Shown: positions 1-11,948 of the stretch, in pieces
Layout of the letters: each line of letters starts with the position of its first letter
Numbering within the stretch: position 1 is the first letter of the stretch
DNA from: Sinohyriopsis cumingii
Lineage: Eukaryota; Mollusca; Bivalvia; Unionida; Unionidae
Direction: 5' to 3'
Length of the DNA stretch: 64,000 nt
NCBI GenBank assembly: GCA_028554795.2
Contig: JAPYKE020000541.1
Span: 1 to 64,000 of the forward strand
Notes under the pieces: generated by a model
The model's input: only the letters and a program-made list of their open reading frames with translations
Database searches by the model: none
Told to the model about the DNA's origin: nothing
Translations under genes and position numbers: made by a program

Positions 1-2112
1 TTTGAATTATGATTTTTACGATGGATGAAGTGGGATCGGATTGCACGTGATTGCGCTCTCGACAGAGGATCAGTCGTGTTATGATGGTCTCAAAGACTTC
101 TATAAAGCGTTGAGTTATAAAGCTTCATCGTCGTTGAGTGGCACCACCACTGCTGATTTCATTTTCACCATTGACGAAACACCTACAGCTGACGATTAAG
201 ATTTCAAGTCACCTATTCAGTCCCTCGCAACTACTTTCACGAGGTCGGCACAAACACACTGATAAAATCTATTTAACTCAACGATACGCACATATGCCTT
301 AAGTAATCACAATCCGTGTCATATATTAATGATATGTCGTGGCATTGGCCTTGCAAAAATCCATTGGTGTTTTTGATGTGCCGCTATCCATTCGTCGGAT
401 AGTTTTCTCGCTATCGACTTGACCGTCCGCGAGGGAAAATATCCTGCTCATTTCGATGCGACCATTAATTGATTTGTCATATAATAGAAGGCCGCAAAGA
501 GTCAAAGATACTTTTGCAGCCGCAACAAACTGCACGAGCAGATCTCACAGCAGGTTTTGAACAAACATTTTGCCCGCTGATTGAACTGAAAAAGAAAATT
601 GCCGAAGCGCAACTGTACAATATGTTGGCAGCCCTAAATGGAAAAGAAGAAGAACCGAGTCCAGTTCATTAATAGCTAAACAAAACAAGGATATCAAGAA
701 AGCAGCAACAGCAACTGCAGAGACTATTGGATACTTGTTAGCGGCCTATTGTGGAAGTAAAGATGTGGAAATTGGAAAAGCCGTTTGTAGACTTTAGAAT
801 GGCAGTTGACATGATGCATACGCGACACCCGAGTACAAGTCGCAAAAGCAAATACCGGTTCAATACTTTAAAGAAAGTATCTCTTGATGCGATTTTTGAA
901 AATTCTAGACTTGTCTCTCTTAAGAGACCAATCAACTGGAAGGATTACATAATAATGTACCAACACAAACATACAATACACAATTTATTGATGAACAGTG
1001 GACTCATTTTATAGAACGTATAAACCATTTCAAAGACGAAAAACTAGAAAATGTGAAACAGTATGGAGAGAACATATGACACTGCACGTATCCCAACAGG
1101 AATTGCCAAGACAACGGACGACTTAAGAGTCCACTCTCATGAACATTGACGTAGAGAAAGAAATAAACAACATTAGCGTGCATTTGAGGACCTTTGACAA
1201 CAGCAACAAAAACGCGCAGGAAGGTATTACTCCCAAAACGTGAAGCACGTGTACTCCAAAGTGAAGGTTAGCTATACCTACGTGTGCAGAAACATCAGAA
1301 AATCAACAACATGCATTCGAGGACCAACATAAAGAAAACCTTTACAATGCAGCAATAAAGGCGTGAAGCACGTCTAATTTGAAGCGAAGAACAATAAGGA
1401 AAGGAAACGGAAAAGAACCCACGAACATTTTCCAATGTGGATGTAGAAAGAACATGCACCTCACTTTCCCACCAGAGAAAGAATTATCCGAATGACTAGG
1501 CGAAAAAATAAGAAAGTGATGCCACCAAAAAGGGACAAAATGGAGGAGGCCTTGTTGGGCTCGAAGGAACTCACGGATAGATTGAAACACATGTGCGATC
1601 AGTTCGTGCGGTAGACAACGCACACGAAGTCAATAATGAAGCTGCATCAATTTGCCAATGAAATCTTGGATATAAAAAAAAAAAAAACATATCGCGCGTT
1701 TTATGCAAGAACAGCGATGTATACGATAAACTTCATTCGTACATCACCGATGATGTGTTCTGAGAGAACTGAGACGCAGTGTATGCTACCCCAAATCTAT
1801 GATACGATGCAACAGGATGTTGTAAATTCAATCAAAAGTATTACCTCGATGATTACAATCTCATCTATTAAAACTTCGTGTGACATTTTCTACAACTGCT
1901 ACCGCTGATGAATCGCGCACACTTGATAGAACGAATTTATTACAGTTGGTATACGGGTTGGTATATTATCCGATCACACTCGTTTGGTTGTCTGCCGGTC
2001 AACAACGACTGTCTGATTCGGTGATTGCAAATCAGGCAACGGAAAGGTGAAATACTGTTTGAGTAGTGAGTATAGTAGAGTGGCAATGGCGGTTTTCTCG
2101 GTCGCAGTATGA
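1..2112 (+). pseudogene. Decayed coding region A, copy 1
   Basis: This is the same remnant as at 6722-8823, starting at the window edge. It carries many extra one-base differences not seen in any other copy. Because they stop abruptly downstream in non-coding DNA, they are more likely assembly errors than further decay, so reading frames in this copy should not be trusted. Confidence 0.55.
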
Positions 2113-5093
2113 CTGGCTGCTTGCTTGGGCCACTTTTCTTTTATGGATTATTAACGCACGGGTGAAACAAAGTATGAGGCTTGCCTAATAAAAAAGAAAG
2201 GTTATGAAGATAGAAAGGTGTGACCTAGAAAATGATTTTTTTTTAAAAATTCCAAGCCCATCATATTAACACTACTGTCCTTAATCAGGAAGTTGATATA
2301 TTGTTTCTGGCAAACCAATCAAATGTATCTATCAAAGAAAGGTTTTGCTGATATAGAACTAGGAGATATTTGCTGAAACTTAAGCTGGAATCAAGCATCA
2401 AGGAAAATGGTTAAAACATCCCGAGGGTTTCTTTGGAAAATTCCTAAACTTGTTTTCAGTAATAACATAAGTCTCAATTCTGCAATTTAAATAGTAGATA
2501 GTAATAGTCAACCTTTGTATTATGTGTAGCTCTCAAGAAGATCCCAATGTTATCAAAATGTAATGGGCTAAATGATTTAGAAATTTAGTGAAATTACAAC
2601 CAAGACATACCTTATGGAATTTTTAAGTATCAGTTTGATAAAAACAAACATCCCCCCTCAATATTATCTTTAAATATGCCAGCTGCTTTTAAATATGTCA
2701 TTTAGTTTACAATAATTTAGCAAACAATAATATTTTGAAAACGTTTCATATTCATTCATATCTTATATTCCTTGAAACTTACTGGTTTTTGTTGCCTTTC
2801 CAATCCCGACATTACGAATCTGTATTATCACTCAGATAAGCTATGGTTCAGGATTTATTTTGCTATTTACACTGCATATACAATACTTATTGGTGGTCGA
2901 TAGCATGCAATATTTACTTAATCAAGGAATATGTTATGGACATCGTGCCAGGTAACACACATTTAATCGGTGTCCCTTAAAGAGTTGATTTAATGAGTGT
3001 TCATACATACTAGCCTTTGCAAACAAAATATACACAAACAGGATTAAAACAACTCTGCTTTCTTTCAGGTGAGGATTAAAGAGTGGGTGGTGTTAAAATG
3101 TGTGCAATGAAAACATTTTTTTGCAACTTTGTGCTGCTATTTTAGGAAAATTTACTTGAAATAGTTTTAACAATTAGTGGTGTTAACAATTATGTTAAAG
3201 ACTAGTGACAACGTCCAAGATGACTCCATGTTTTCATTTGCCACAAATGAATCTCTCACCAGGATTATCAAACTATACATTATTCTCAATACACACCAAA
3301 ATAGCGACAGTGAATTTAATTGTATATAAAGGTCAAACATCACGATTTTAATTAATTGAACATGCATAAGATCGGTACACCTGAGACACACATTTGTCTA
3401 CCTATAATGCAGACATGGTATAATCCCAATTCAATCATTCGCTTTATCGTTGAACCCGCGCTACACGTTTCTATTCATTCACACGTAGTATAACGTTACC
3501 TAGATTATCCATTTGAAATGATAACTCGAACGACACGTACGTCTCCAGTTGTACAGATATCTATCACGTTATTTCAGTTTTATGCTGTATATAATAAACA
3601 GAACCACATATGTGTCCCCTGATCATGCAGATTTGTTATAACATTAACTAGGTGATCTCTGTTATAGTTAACATTCCATATGCAACATCCCTATCCTGCA
3701 GACTTTAGAATAAGAGAATAAGAGAACTGCTGTTTCCCGAATTTCCGAATATCAAAAAGATTTTCCTGCCAGTATGAATCCGATACGCAATTCTTAATGG
3801 CAGTAGTGTTATTACCGCTCAAAACCTATGTGACAAATATTGAGTTATTGTCCCGACTGAGATAGTTGGAAGAAAATTAACAGAGAAAGAAGGAATATTT
3901 GTAAATTCATTCTTGTTTTGCTGGTGTCTTGTCTGAAAATGTATTTATGAAAATCGTTAGATTTTGAACTGGTGAAATTATCATGTATCACATATGTTTT
4001 TTTAACTAGAGATGTAGCTGTTAAAGTCAGAAAATCTGTGCAAATTCTGTTTACGAATAATGCTGACTTGGTTTTACCATGTTGCTATTTAATGTTGTTT
4101 CCAAGGATCAAATATTAGACAGATAACGTTTACTTCTCTTTCAGTTAGCTGCACTCCATCGTCAGCGAATGCAGTTCAGTAGCAAAGACACACTTAGCTA
4201 ATAACTGACTTATTATTCGGTTTAATATAATTCTTCCCAACACAGATTTATCATAACCAATCAAACCAACATGAACCTAAGAAATGTATAAACGGAGACG
4301 TATATACAAATAACAGATAGCTTAGGTTCTTACGGTAGGTATTGCTTCCATTATGGCTATTTACTTTTAGTTACGGCATTTTATATTACTGAAGTTCTGC
4401 AACCGTTAGTCATGACTTTTCTAGTGTTTTCAGTAGGTTACATATCAATAGCATGATTCATTACGAAAATGGCTTTAATATAATAAATTATGTAAGTGCA
4501 ATCAGAAAGTTTCATTTGTACTGCCATATTGTGCACACCTAATTCGATGATTCCTTTTAACACAAACCCCAAACCGTGCATGGTGCAAACCCCAACCTAA
4601 GCATTCGTTCACAGGAACCGTATGTAAATTTCCCTAACCTGCAGATGAAACACTGAATCAGTTTAATAATTTGACCGACCACATCTATGCCCCTTTGATC
4701 GAGTAGACTGATCACAACCCCAGTTCATCATAAATCTGTATATTAACCTGGACCACAATTGTTTTCCATTATCTTGCATTTATTTATTTTGTTAGGAATA
4801 GAAATAGAAATCAAGGAAATAGTTGAAAACCTTTGCGACAAATTAGGGAAGAAAGTTAACAAGCTAAATACTTGACAGAGAAGGATGACCATTCAAATAT
4901 TAAGAGGATACAAATATATATATGACAAAACGAAGACTAAAAATGAGTTTGGTGCTAAATTAACCACATATAAAAAGTAATAAATGTAAAATCCGTTTAA
5001 GAAAATTGGTTTGCAGTACTATGAACAGGTTCAAAATTTACTCGATAAAATTATGAAATATTTTTGAGAATTAAAAGTATCTTTTGTTCCAGA
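2113..5093. other. AT-rich spacer, copy 1
   Basis: Same content as 8824-11797. The transition from the error-rich to the clean part of the window lies inside it, at about 3090, where GTGG is repeated once more than in other copies. Confidence 0.7.
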
Positions 5094-6525
5094 CTAAGTT
5101 ATTTGCATAATTGGAAGTTGCCCCATTTCATGTCTAAAGCATACTGCGGACAAAACCACAAAAGTTCGTGCACTGAAGCTAGTTTGCCACGCTGTTCCAT
5201 ACCATTTTGTTTTCACCGCAGACAGATCCAAATTAGAATCGTACCTGAAATTAAATTCCAAGTTTCTGGAGATTACATTAAGCTTGTCCTATGCATGTGT
5301 TCATGCAATGTAAGTTAGGGAATTCTTACTATGGCGGTTTGGGATTCGTATTACTTTATTTCTAGGTCAAAGCCTATATCACTCGTGACATTTTCTTATT
5401 TAGTACATAAGTCACATAGTTTCAGCAATAGTTTCAGCAACTCGTGGAATTATTAGCAGTAATAGTCTATGAAAGTGAAGTGACCTAAGCATGCAGCCAG
5501 AGCCAAATAGTGTCTTTGACAAATTGTTTTTATTTTACTCGACTTGTATTGTCTGTAAATCCGCAACCGAATGGTTCTTTATCTGTGCTCCGAGTTGTCG
5601 ATGATTTTACATTTCCGCTAATACTGTCCCAAATTTGGCTTCAATACTTATTTCATCTTTGATGGCCACCGAACAGAGTTGACTGGTAATGTCGAAACTA
5701 CTGTGTGCCACTGCAAACATGTGTAAATAGACACATATTTGTGAATGTAATCTTACTGAAATTAATTTGCTAGACAGAGATAATGGTTAGTGCCAATATA
5801 GCCAGGACTATAATTCCGTTTGGTACACCTATGATGGTTGCTGTTACACCATGACCAACAGTTGTTGCCGCCGCAACCCCAAAAATAGAATCTGCCACTA
5901 AACACGCTCGATGGTATTTCATTATGAACGCTCTTCTCTTTGTAATTGCAAGTCGCTGCTGTTTCTCCGTTTTAATTTTTTTCGCACATCGTATGATTGA
6001 TGGTCCTGTTATGCAATCATAGAAAATATCTTCCAGGGGAATATTACAATTTCAGGAACCAGCACAAGCGTACCCGTGAATAAAAATGCATCTCGGCAAC
6101 ACATCTCCTAAACAACTGCAGATATTTGAATAAAAAGTAAGAAATTCGGTACAGATAATCGTGTTGGGAAATCTGCAAACGAGTGTGCATTTTTTCAAGC
6201 TGGTCCATATACGATCATAAATTGTGACTGCACGTGTACTTTCATTGGCATCTATGTAGCCAAGCAAAAATATCTTCTGTGGGTTCATGCTGGCTATTTA
6301 ATCGCAAAGAAACTTCAGTCATTCCTTAGCTGTCAAATACCTTTTGCTAGGCTCTTGGTGATCATATCGCTCTGTAAGCTGAGACGCAAATATACACGTT
6401 TCTTGGTGCGGTACGACCATGTGACGTACTTTAAATTGAGACACAGTGGCACTTGGTGGAAGTGCATCTGTGGTCAACGCGAGAAACGACAGCGTAAAGA
6501 TTAAAAAATCGATGATTTTTTTCCG
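5094..6525 (-). pseudogene. Gene-like region B, copy 1
   Basis: Same region as at 11798-13229, in the clean part of copy 1. It has G near 5896 on the plus strand, reading Ala rather than Val at the start of the hydrophobic part (LVADSIFG versus LVVDSIFG), as in copies 3 and 4. Confidence 0.48.
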
Positions 6526-6721
6526 TCATTGACTTATCCGCGCAAGAAACACGGGCGTTGAAGCAGTTCCCGACTGAATAAACGATTTAAAAATCAACGT
6601 TTTTTTCCCGTCAGTGACTGCTCCGCGCAAACAACATCGAAACCATCCAAACTTTGTGATATAATTCAGTTCATGCGCTAATGATTAGAAAAGCCCTGCT
6701 GGATTAAGAAAAACTCATCTA

Positions 6722-8823
6722 TTGTTGAATATGATTTTACGATGGATGAAGTGGGATCGATTGCACGTGATTGCGCTCTCGACAGATGATCAGTCGTGTT
6801 ATGATGGTCTCAAAGACTTCTATAAAGCGTTGAGTGATAAAGCTTCATCGTCGTTGAGTGGCACCACCACTGCTGATTTCATTTTCACCATTGACGAAAC
6901 ACCTACAGCTGACGATTAAGATTCAAGTCACCTATTCAGTCCCTCGCAACTACTTTCACGAGGTCGGCACAAACACACTGATAAAATCTATTTAACTCAA
7001 CGATACGCACATATGCCTTAAGTAATCGCAATCCGTGTCATATATTAATGATATGTCGTGGCATTGGCCTTGCAAAAATCCATTGGTGTTTTTGATGTGC
7101 CGCTATCCATTCGTCGGATAGTTTTCTCGCTATCGACTTGACCGTCGCGAGGGAAAATATCCTGCTCATTTCGATGCGACCATTAATTGATTTGTCATAT
7201 AATAGAAGGCCGCAAAAGAGTCAAAGATACTTTGCAGCCGCAACAAACTGCACGAGCAGATCTCACAGCAGGTTTTGAACAAACATTTTGCCCCGCTGAT
7301 TGAACTGAAAAAGAAAATTGCCGAAGCGCAACTGTACAATATGTGGCAGCCCTAAATGGAAAAGAAGAAGAACCGAGTCCAGTTCATAAAATAGCTAAAC
7401 AAAACAAGGATATCAAGAAAGCAGCAACAGCAACTGCAGAGACTATTGGATACTTGTTAGCGGCTATTGTGGAAGTAAAGATGTGGAAATTGGAAAAGCC
7501 GTTGGTAGACTTTAGAATGGCAGTTGACATGATGCCATACGCGACACCCGAGTACAAGTCGCAAAAGCAAATACCGGTTCAATACTTTAAAGAAGTATCT
7601 CTTGATGCGATTTTTGAAAATTCTAGACTTGTCTCTCTTAAGAGACCAATCAACTGGAAGGATTACATAATAATGTACCAACACAAACATACAATACACA
7701 ATTTATTGATGAACAGTGGACTCATTTTATAGAACGTATAAACCATTTCAAAGACGAAAAACTAGAAAAGGTGAAACAGTATGGAGAGAACATATGACAC
7801 TGCACGTATCCCAACAGGAATTGCCAAGACAACGACGACTTAAGAGTCCACTCTCATGAACATGACGTAGAGAAAGAAATAAACAACATTAGCGTGCATT
7901 TGAGGACCTTTGACAACAGCAACAAAAACGCGCAGAAGGTATACTCCCAAAACGTGAAGCACGTGTACTCCAAAGTGAAGGGTTAGCTATACCTACGTGT
8001 GCAGAAACATCAGAAAATCAACAACATGCATTCGAGGACCAACATAAAGAAAACCTTTACAATGCAGCAATAAAGGCGTGAAGCACGTCTAATTTGAAGC
8101 GAAGAACAATAAGGAAAGGAAACGGAAAAGAACCCACGAACATTTTCCAATGTGGATGTAGAAAGAACATGCACCTCACTTTCCCACCAGAGAAAGAATT
8201 ATCCGAATGACTAGGCGAAAAAATAAGAAAGTGATGCCACCAAAAAGGGACAAAATGGAGGAGGCCTTGTTGGGCTCGAAGGAACTCACGGATAGATTGA
8301 AACACATGTGCGATCAGTTCGTGCGGTAGACAACGCACACGAAGTCAATAATGAAGCTGCATCAATTTGCCAATGAAATCTTGGATATAAAAAAAAAAAA
8401 AAACATATCGCGCGTTTATGCAAGAACAGCGATGTATACGATAAACTTCATTCGTACATCACCGATGATGTGTTCTGAGAGAACTGAGACGCAGTGTATG
8501 CTACCCAAATCTATGATACGATGCAACAGGATGTTGTAAATTCAATCAAAAGTATTACCTCGATGATTACAATCTCATCTATTAAAACTTCGTGTGACAT
8601 TTTCTACAACTGCTACCGCTGATGAATCGCGCACACTTGATAGAACGAATTTATTACAGTTGGTATACGGTTGGTATATTATCCGATCACACTCGTTTGG
8701 TTGTCTGCCGGTCAACAACGACTGTCTGATTCGGTGATTGCAAATCAGGCAACGGAAAGTGAATTACTGTTGAGTAGTGAGTATAGTAGAGTGGCAATGG
8801 CGGTTTTCTCGGTCGCTGTATGA
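6722..8823 (+). pseudogene. Decayed coding region A, copy 2 (unrecognised coiled-coil-like protein)
   Basis: I do not recognise the family. Successive open stretches in different frames read as real protein on the plus strand. The first runs from an ATG at 6731 to 6919 and is acidic at its C-terminal end (TIDETPTADD). A 129-codon stretch at 7343-7732 begins Lys/Glu-rich, then has a short hydrophobic helix (GYLLAAIVEV). A stretch over about 7642-7986 is rich in Lys, Glu, Asn and His and looks like long amphipathic helix (for example KDEKLEKVKQYGEN). Shorter pieces lie at 8207-8329 and 8351-8539, and the region ends near 8823 with SSEYSRVAMAVFSVAV. About ten interruptions separate the pieces. 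Base composition is less AT-rich than the following spacer, and a polyadenylation signal follows. It is divergent from region B, whose 5' end lies about 200 bp upstream. The composition suggests a cytosolic or membrane-associated helical protein, but that is inference only. Confidence 0.6.
8389..8403 (+). repeat. Poly-A run, variable between copies
   Basis: A15 in copy 2. By my count the run is 14, 15, 14, 16, 15, 16, 15, 14, 14 and 15 in copies 1-10. It lies inside region A. Its length is the most variable site in the unit and may also reflect sequencing error. Confidence 0.8.
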
Positions 8824-8897
8824 CTGGCTGCTTGCTTGGGCCACTTTTCTTTTATGGATTATTAACGCACGGGTGAAACAAAGTATGAGGCTTGCCT

Positions 8898-8903
8898 AAT
8901 AAA
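8898..8903 (+). terminator. Polyadenylation signal AATAAA after region A
   Basis: AATAAA lies 75 bp beyond the last stop of region A and just before a GT/T-rich stretch (TTATGG..., then T9 at about 8947), the usual arrangement for animal 3' ends. It is present at the same offset in all copies (2187-2192 in copy 1). Confidence 0.4.
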
Positions 8904-9870
8904 AAAGAAAGGTTATGGAAGATAGAAGGTGTGACCTAGAAAATGATTTTTTTTTTAAAAATTCCAAGCCATCATATTAACACTACTGTCCTTAATCAGG
9001 AAGTTGATATATTGTTTCTGGCAAACCAATCAAATGTATCTATCAAAGAAAGGTTTTGCTGATATAGAACTAGGAGATATTTGCTGAAACTTAAGCTGGA
9101 ATCAAGCATCAAGGAAATGGTTAAAACATCCCGAGGGTTTCTTTGGAAAATCCTAAACTTGTTTTCAGTAATAACATAAGTCTCAATTCTGCAATTTAAA
9201 TAGTAGATAGTAATAGTCAACCTTTGTATTATGTGTAGCTCTCAAGAAGATCCCAATGTTATCAAAATGTAATGGGCTAAATGATTTAGAAATTTAGTGA
9301 AATTACAACCAAGACATACCTTATGGAATTTTTAAGTATCAGTTTGATAAAAACAAACATCCCCCCTCAATATTATCTTTAAATATGCCAGCTGCTTTTA
9401 AATATGTCATTTAGTTTACAATAATTTAGCAAACAATAATATTTTGAAAACGTTTCATATTCATTCATATCTTATATTCCTTGAAACTTACTGGTTTTTG
9501 TTGCCTTTCCAATCCCGACATTACGAATCTGTATTATCACTCAGATAAGCTATGGTTCAGGATTTATTTGCTATTTACACTGCATATACAATACTTATTG
9601 GTGGTCGATAGCATGCAATATTTACTTAATCAAGGAATATGTTATGGACATCGTGCCAGGTAACACACATTTAATCGGTGTCCCTTAAAGAGTTGATTTA
9701 ATGAGTGTTCATACATACTAGCCTTTGCAAACAAAATATACACAAACAGGATTAAAACAACTCTGCTTTCTTTCAGGTGAGGATTAAAGAGTGGTGTTAA
9801 AATGTGTGCAATGAAAACATTTTTTTGCAACTTTGTGCTGCTATTTTAGGAAAATTTACTTGAAATAGTT

Positions 9871-9896
9871 TTAACAATTAGTGGTGTTAACAATTA
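9871..9896. repeat. Short direct repeat TTAACAATTA
   Basis: Two copies of TTAACAATTA (9871-9880 and 9887-9896) separated by six bases, in the AT-rich spacer. Conserved in all units, with no known role. Confidence 0.6.
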
Positions 9897-10026
9897 TGTT
9901 AAAGACTAGTGACAACGTCCAAGATGACTCCATGTTTTCATTTGCCACAAATGAATCTCTCACCAGGATTATCAAACTATACATTATTCTCAATACACAC
10001 CAAAATAGCGACAGTGAATTTAATTG

Positions 10027-10035
10027 TATATAAAG
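10027..10035 (+). promoter_or_regulatory. TATA-like box in the spacer
   Basis: TATATAAAG is a good match to a TATA box on the plus strand, but no coding region begins within several hundred bases downstream. It could drive a non-coding transcript or be chance in AT-rich DNA. Confidence 0.15.
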
Positions 10036-11266
10036 GTCAAACATCACGATTTTAATTAATTGAACATGCATAAGATCGGTACACCTGAGACACACATTTG
10101 TCTACCTATAATGCAGACATGGTATAATCCCAATTCAATCATTCGCTTTATCGTTGAACCCGCGCTACACGTTTCTATTCATTCACACGTAGTATAACGT
10201 TACCTAGATTATCCATTTGAAATGATAACTCGAACGACACGTACGTCTCCAGTTGTACAGATATCTATCACGTTATTTCAGTTTTATGCTGTATATAATA
10301 AACAGAACCACATATGTGTCCCCTGATCATGCAGATTTGTTATAACATTAACTAGGTGATCTCTGTTATAGTTAACATTCCATATGCAACATCCCTATCC
10401 TGCAGACTTTAGAATAAGAGAATAAGAGAACTGCTGTTTCCCGAATTTCCGAATATCAAAAAGATTTTCCTGCCAGTATGAATCCGATACGCAATTCTTA
10501 ATGGCAGTAGTGTTATTACCGCTCAAAACCTATGTGACAAATATTGAGTTATTGTCCCGACTGAGATAGTTGGAAGAAAATTAACAGAGAAAGAAGGAAT
10601 ATTTGTAAATTCATTCTTGTTTTGCTGGTGTCTTGTCTGAAAATGTATTTATGAAAATCGTTAGATTTTGAACTGGTGAAATTATCATGTATCACATATG
10701 TTTTTTTAACTAGAGATGTAGCTGTTAAAGTCAGAAAATCTGTGCAAATTCTGTTTACGAATAATGCTGACTTGGTTTTACCATGTTGCTATTTAATGTT
10801 GTTTCCAAGGATCAAATATTAGACAGATAACGTTTACTTCTCTTTCAGTTAGCTGCACTCCATCGTCAGCGAATGCAGTTCAGTAGCAAAGACACACTTA
10901 GCTAATAACTGACTTATTATTCGGTTTAATATAATTCTTCCCAACACAGATTTATCATAACCAATCAAACCAACATGAACCTAAGAAATGTATAAACGGA
11001 GACGTATATACAAATAACAGATAGCTTAGGTTCTTACGGTAGGTATTGCTTCCATTATGGCTATTTACTTTTAGTTACGGCATTTTATATTACTGAAGTT
11101 CTGCAACCGTTAGTCATGACTTTTCTAGTGTTTTCAGTAGGTTACATATCAATAGCATGATTCATTACGAAAATGGCTTTAATATAATAAATTATGTAAG
11201 TGCAATCAGAAAGTTTCATTTGTACTGCCATATTGTGCACACCTAATTCGATGATTCCTTTTAACA

Positions 11267-11299
11267 CAAACCCCAAACCGTGCATGGTGCAAACCCCAA
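11267..11299. repeat. Short direct repeat CAAACCCCAA
   Basis: CAAACCCCAA at 11267-11276 and 11290-11299, with a GTGCATGGTGC string between. It is a C-rich patch unusual for the spacer. It is not a telomere repeat, because only two units are present. Confidence 0.6.
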
Positions 11300-11482
11300 C
11301 CTAAGCATTCGTTCACAGGAACCGTATGTAAATTTCCCTAACCTGCAGATGAAACACTGAATCAGTTTAATAATTTGACCGACCACATCTATGCCCCTTT
11401 GATCGAGTAGACTGATCACAACCCCAGTTCATCATAAATCTGTATATTAACCTGGACCACAATTGTTTTCCATTATCTTGCA

Positions 11483-11492
11483 TTTATTTATT
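11483..11492 (-). terminator. Doubled polyadenylation signal after region B
   Basis: The plus strand reads TTTATTTATT, giving two overlapping AATAAA hexamers on the minus strand about 305 bp beyond the last stop of region B. Such strings are common by chance in AT-rich DNA, so the support is position only. The matching site in copy 1 is 4779-4788. Confidence 0.3.
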
Positions 11493-11499
11493 TTGTTAG

Positions 11500-11684
11500 G
11501 AATAGAAATAGAAATCAAGGAAATAGTTGAAAACCTTTGCGACAAATTAGGGAAGAAAGTTAACAAGCTAAATACTTGACAGAGAAGGATGACCATTCAA
11601 ATATTAAGAGGATACAAATATATATATGACAAAACGAAGACTAAAAATGAGTTTGGTGCTAAATTAACCACATATAAAAAGTAA
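11500..11684 (+). other. Exon-like plus-strand piece in the spacer
   Basis: After a pyrimidine-rich run ending TTTTGTTAG, there is a 25-codon open stretch ending near 11579 (with EIVENLCDKLGKKVNKLN). A second open stretch follows from an ATG at 11589 to 11684 (31 residues, MTIQILRGYKYIYDKTKTKN at its start) in the same frame. Both are Lys-rich, which AT-rich DNA produces easily. The acceptor-like sequence is the only reason to mention it. Another acceptor (CTTCTCTTTCAG ending at 10848) precedes an 18-codon open stretch. Confidence 0.2.
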
Positions 11685-11948
11685 TAAATGTAAAATCCGT
11701 TTAAGAAAATTTTTTTGCAGTACTATGAACAGGTTCAAAATTTACTCGATAAAATTATGAAATATTTTTGAGAATTAAAAGTATCTTTTGTTCCAGACTA
11801 AGTTATTTGCATAATTGGAAGTTGCCCCATTTCATGTCTAAAGCATACTGCGGACAAAACCACAAAAGTTCGTGCACTGAAGCTAGTTTGCCACGCTGTT
11901 CCATACCATTTTGTTTTCACCGCAGACAGATCCAAATTAGAATCGTAC

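Larger units (their letters stand above)
1..6721 (+). repeat. Array unit, copy 1 (lower-quality first 3.1 kb)
   Basis: The window opens about three bases into the unit. From 1 to about 3090 this copy carries roughly 35 differences from all other copies, nearly all of them one-base insertions or deletions. From about 3091 to 6721 it is as clean as the rest. It carries G at the site near 5896 (as copies 3 and 4 do, against A in the others). The sharp change in quality suggests an unpolished contig end. Confidence 0.95.
8824..11797. other. AT-rich spacer, copy 2
   Basis: Nearly 3 kb in which I see no convincing gene. Open frames of 60-74 codons occur on both strands (for example 8996-9220, 9481-9663, 9871-10095), but most begin with TTG or GTG and have the Leu/Ile/Phe/Tyr composition expected from AT-rich DNA. 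Splice-like motifs are scattered through it, including CAG|GTAAC at about 9660 and TTTCTTTCAG ending at 9775, but they do not link into a gene. The spacer is as well conserved between copies as the gene remnants, so conservation here reflects recent copying rather than selection. Confidence 0.7.

Noticed and set aside
7642-7986. Membrane-bending BAR-domain protein of the CIBAR/FAM92 type
   Set aside because: The Lys/Glu-rich helical stretch has a vaguely similar rhythm, but I cannot align it over any conserved motif. Low-complexity helical sequence gives such impressions easily.
8057-8338. 93-codon minus-strand frame inside region A, present in all copies
   Set aside because: It lies opposite coding-like plus-strand pieces and is rich in Phe and His, the mirror of Lys- and Glu-rich coding. 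I treat it as a shadow.
9660-9775. An intron in the spacer bounded by CAG|GTAAC and TTTCTTTCAG
   Set aside because: Both motifs are good, but the reading frame across the junction closes at once, and neither flank looks coding.
9871-10095. 74-codon minus-strand frame in the spacer, repeated in every unit
   Set aside because: It is rich in Leu, Ile, Val and Phe, as expected for AT-rich DNA, and it has no neighbouring signal. Its recurrence follows from the tandem copying and is not evidence for coding.
11267-11299. Telomere-like repeats
   Set aside because: Only two copies of a C-rich 10-mer separated by 13 bases; no run of telomere units.
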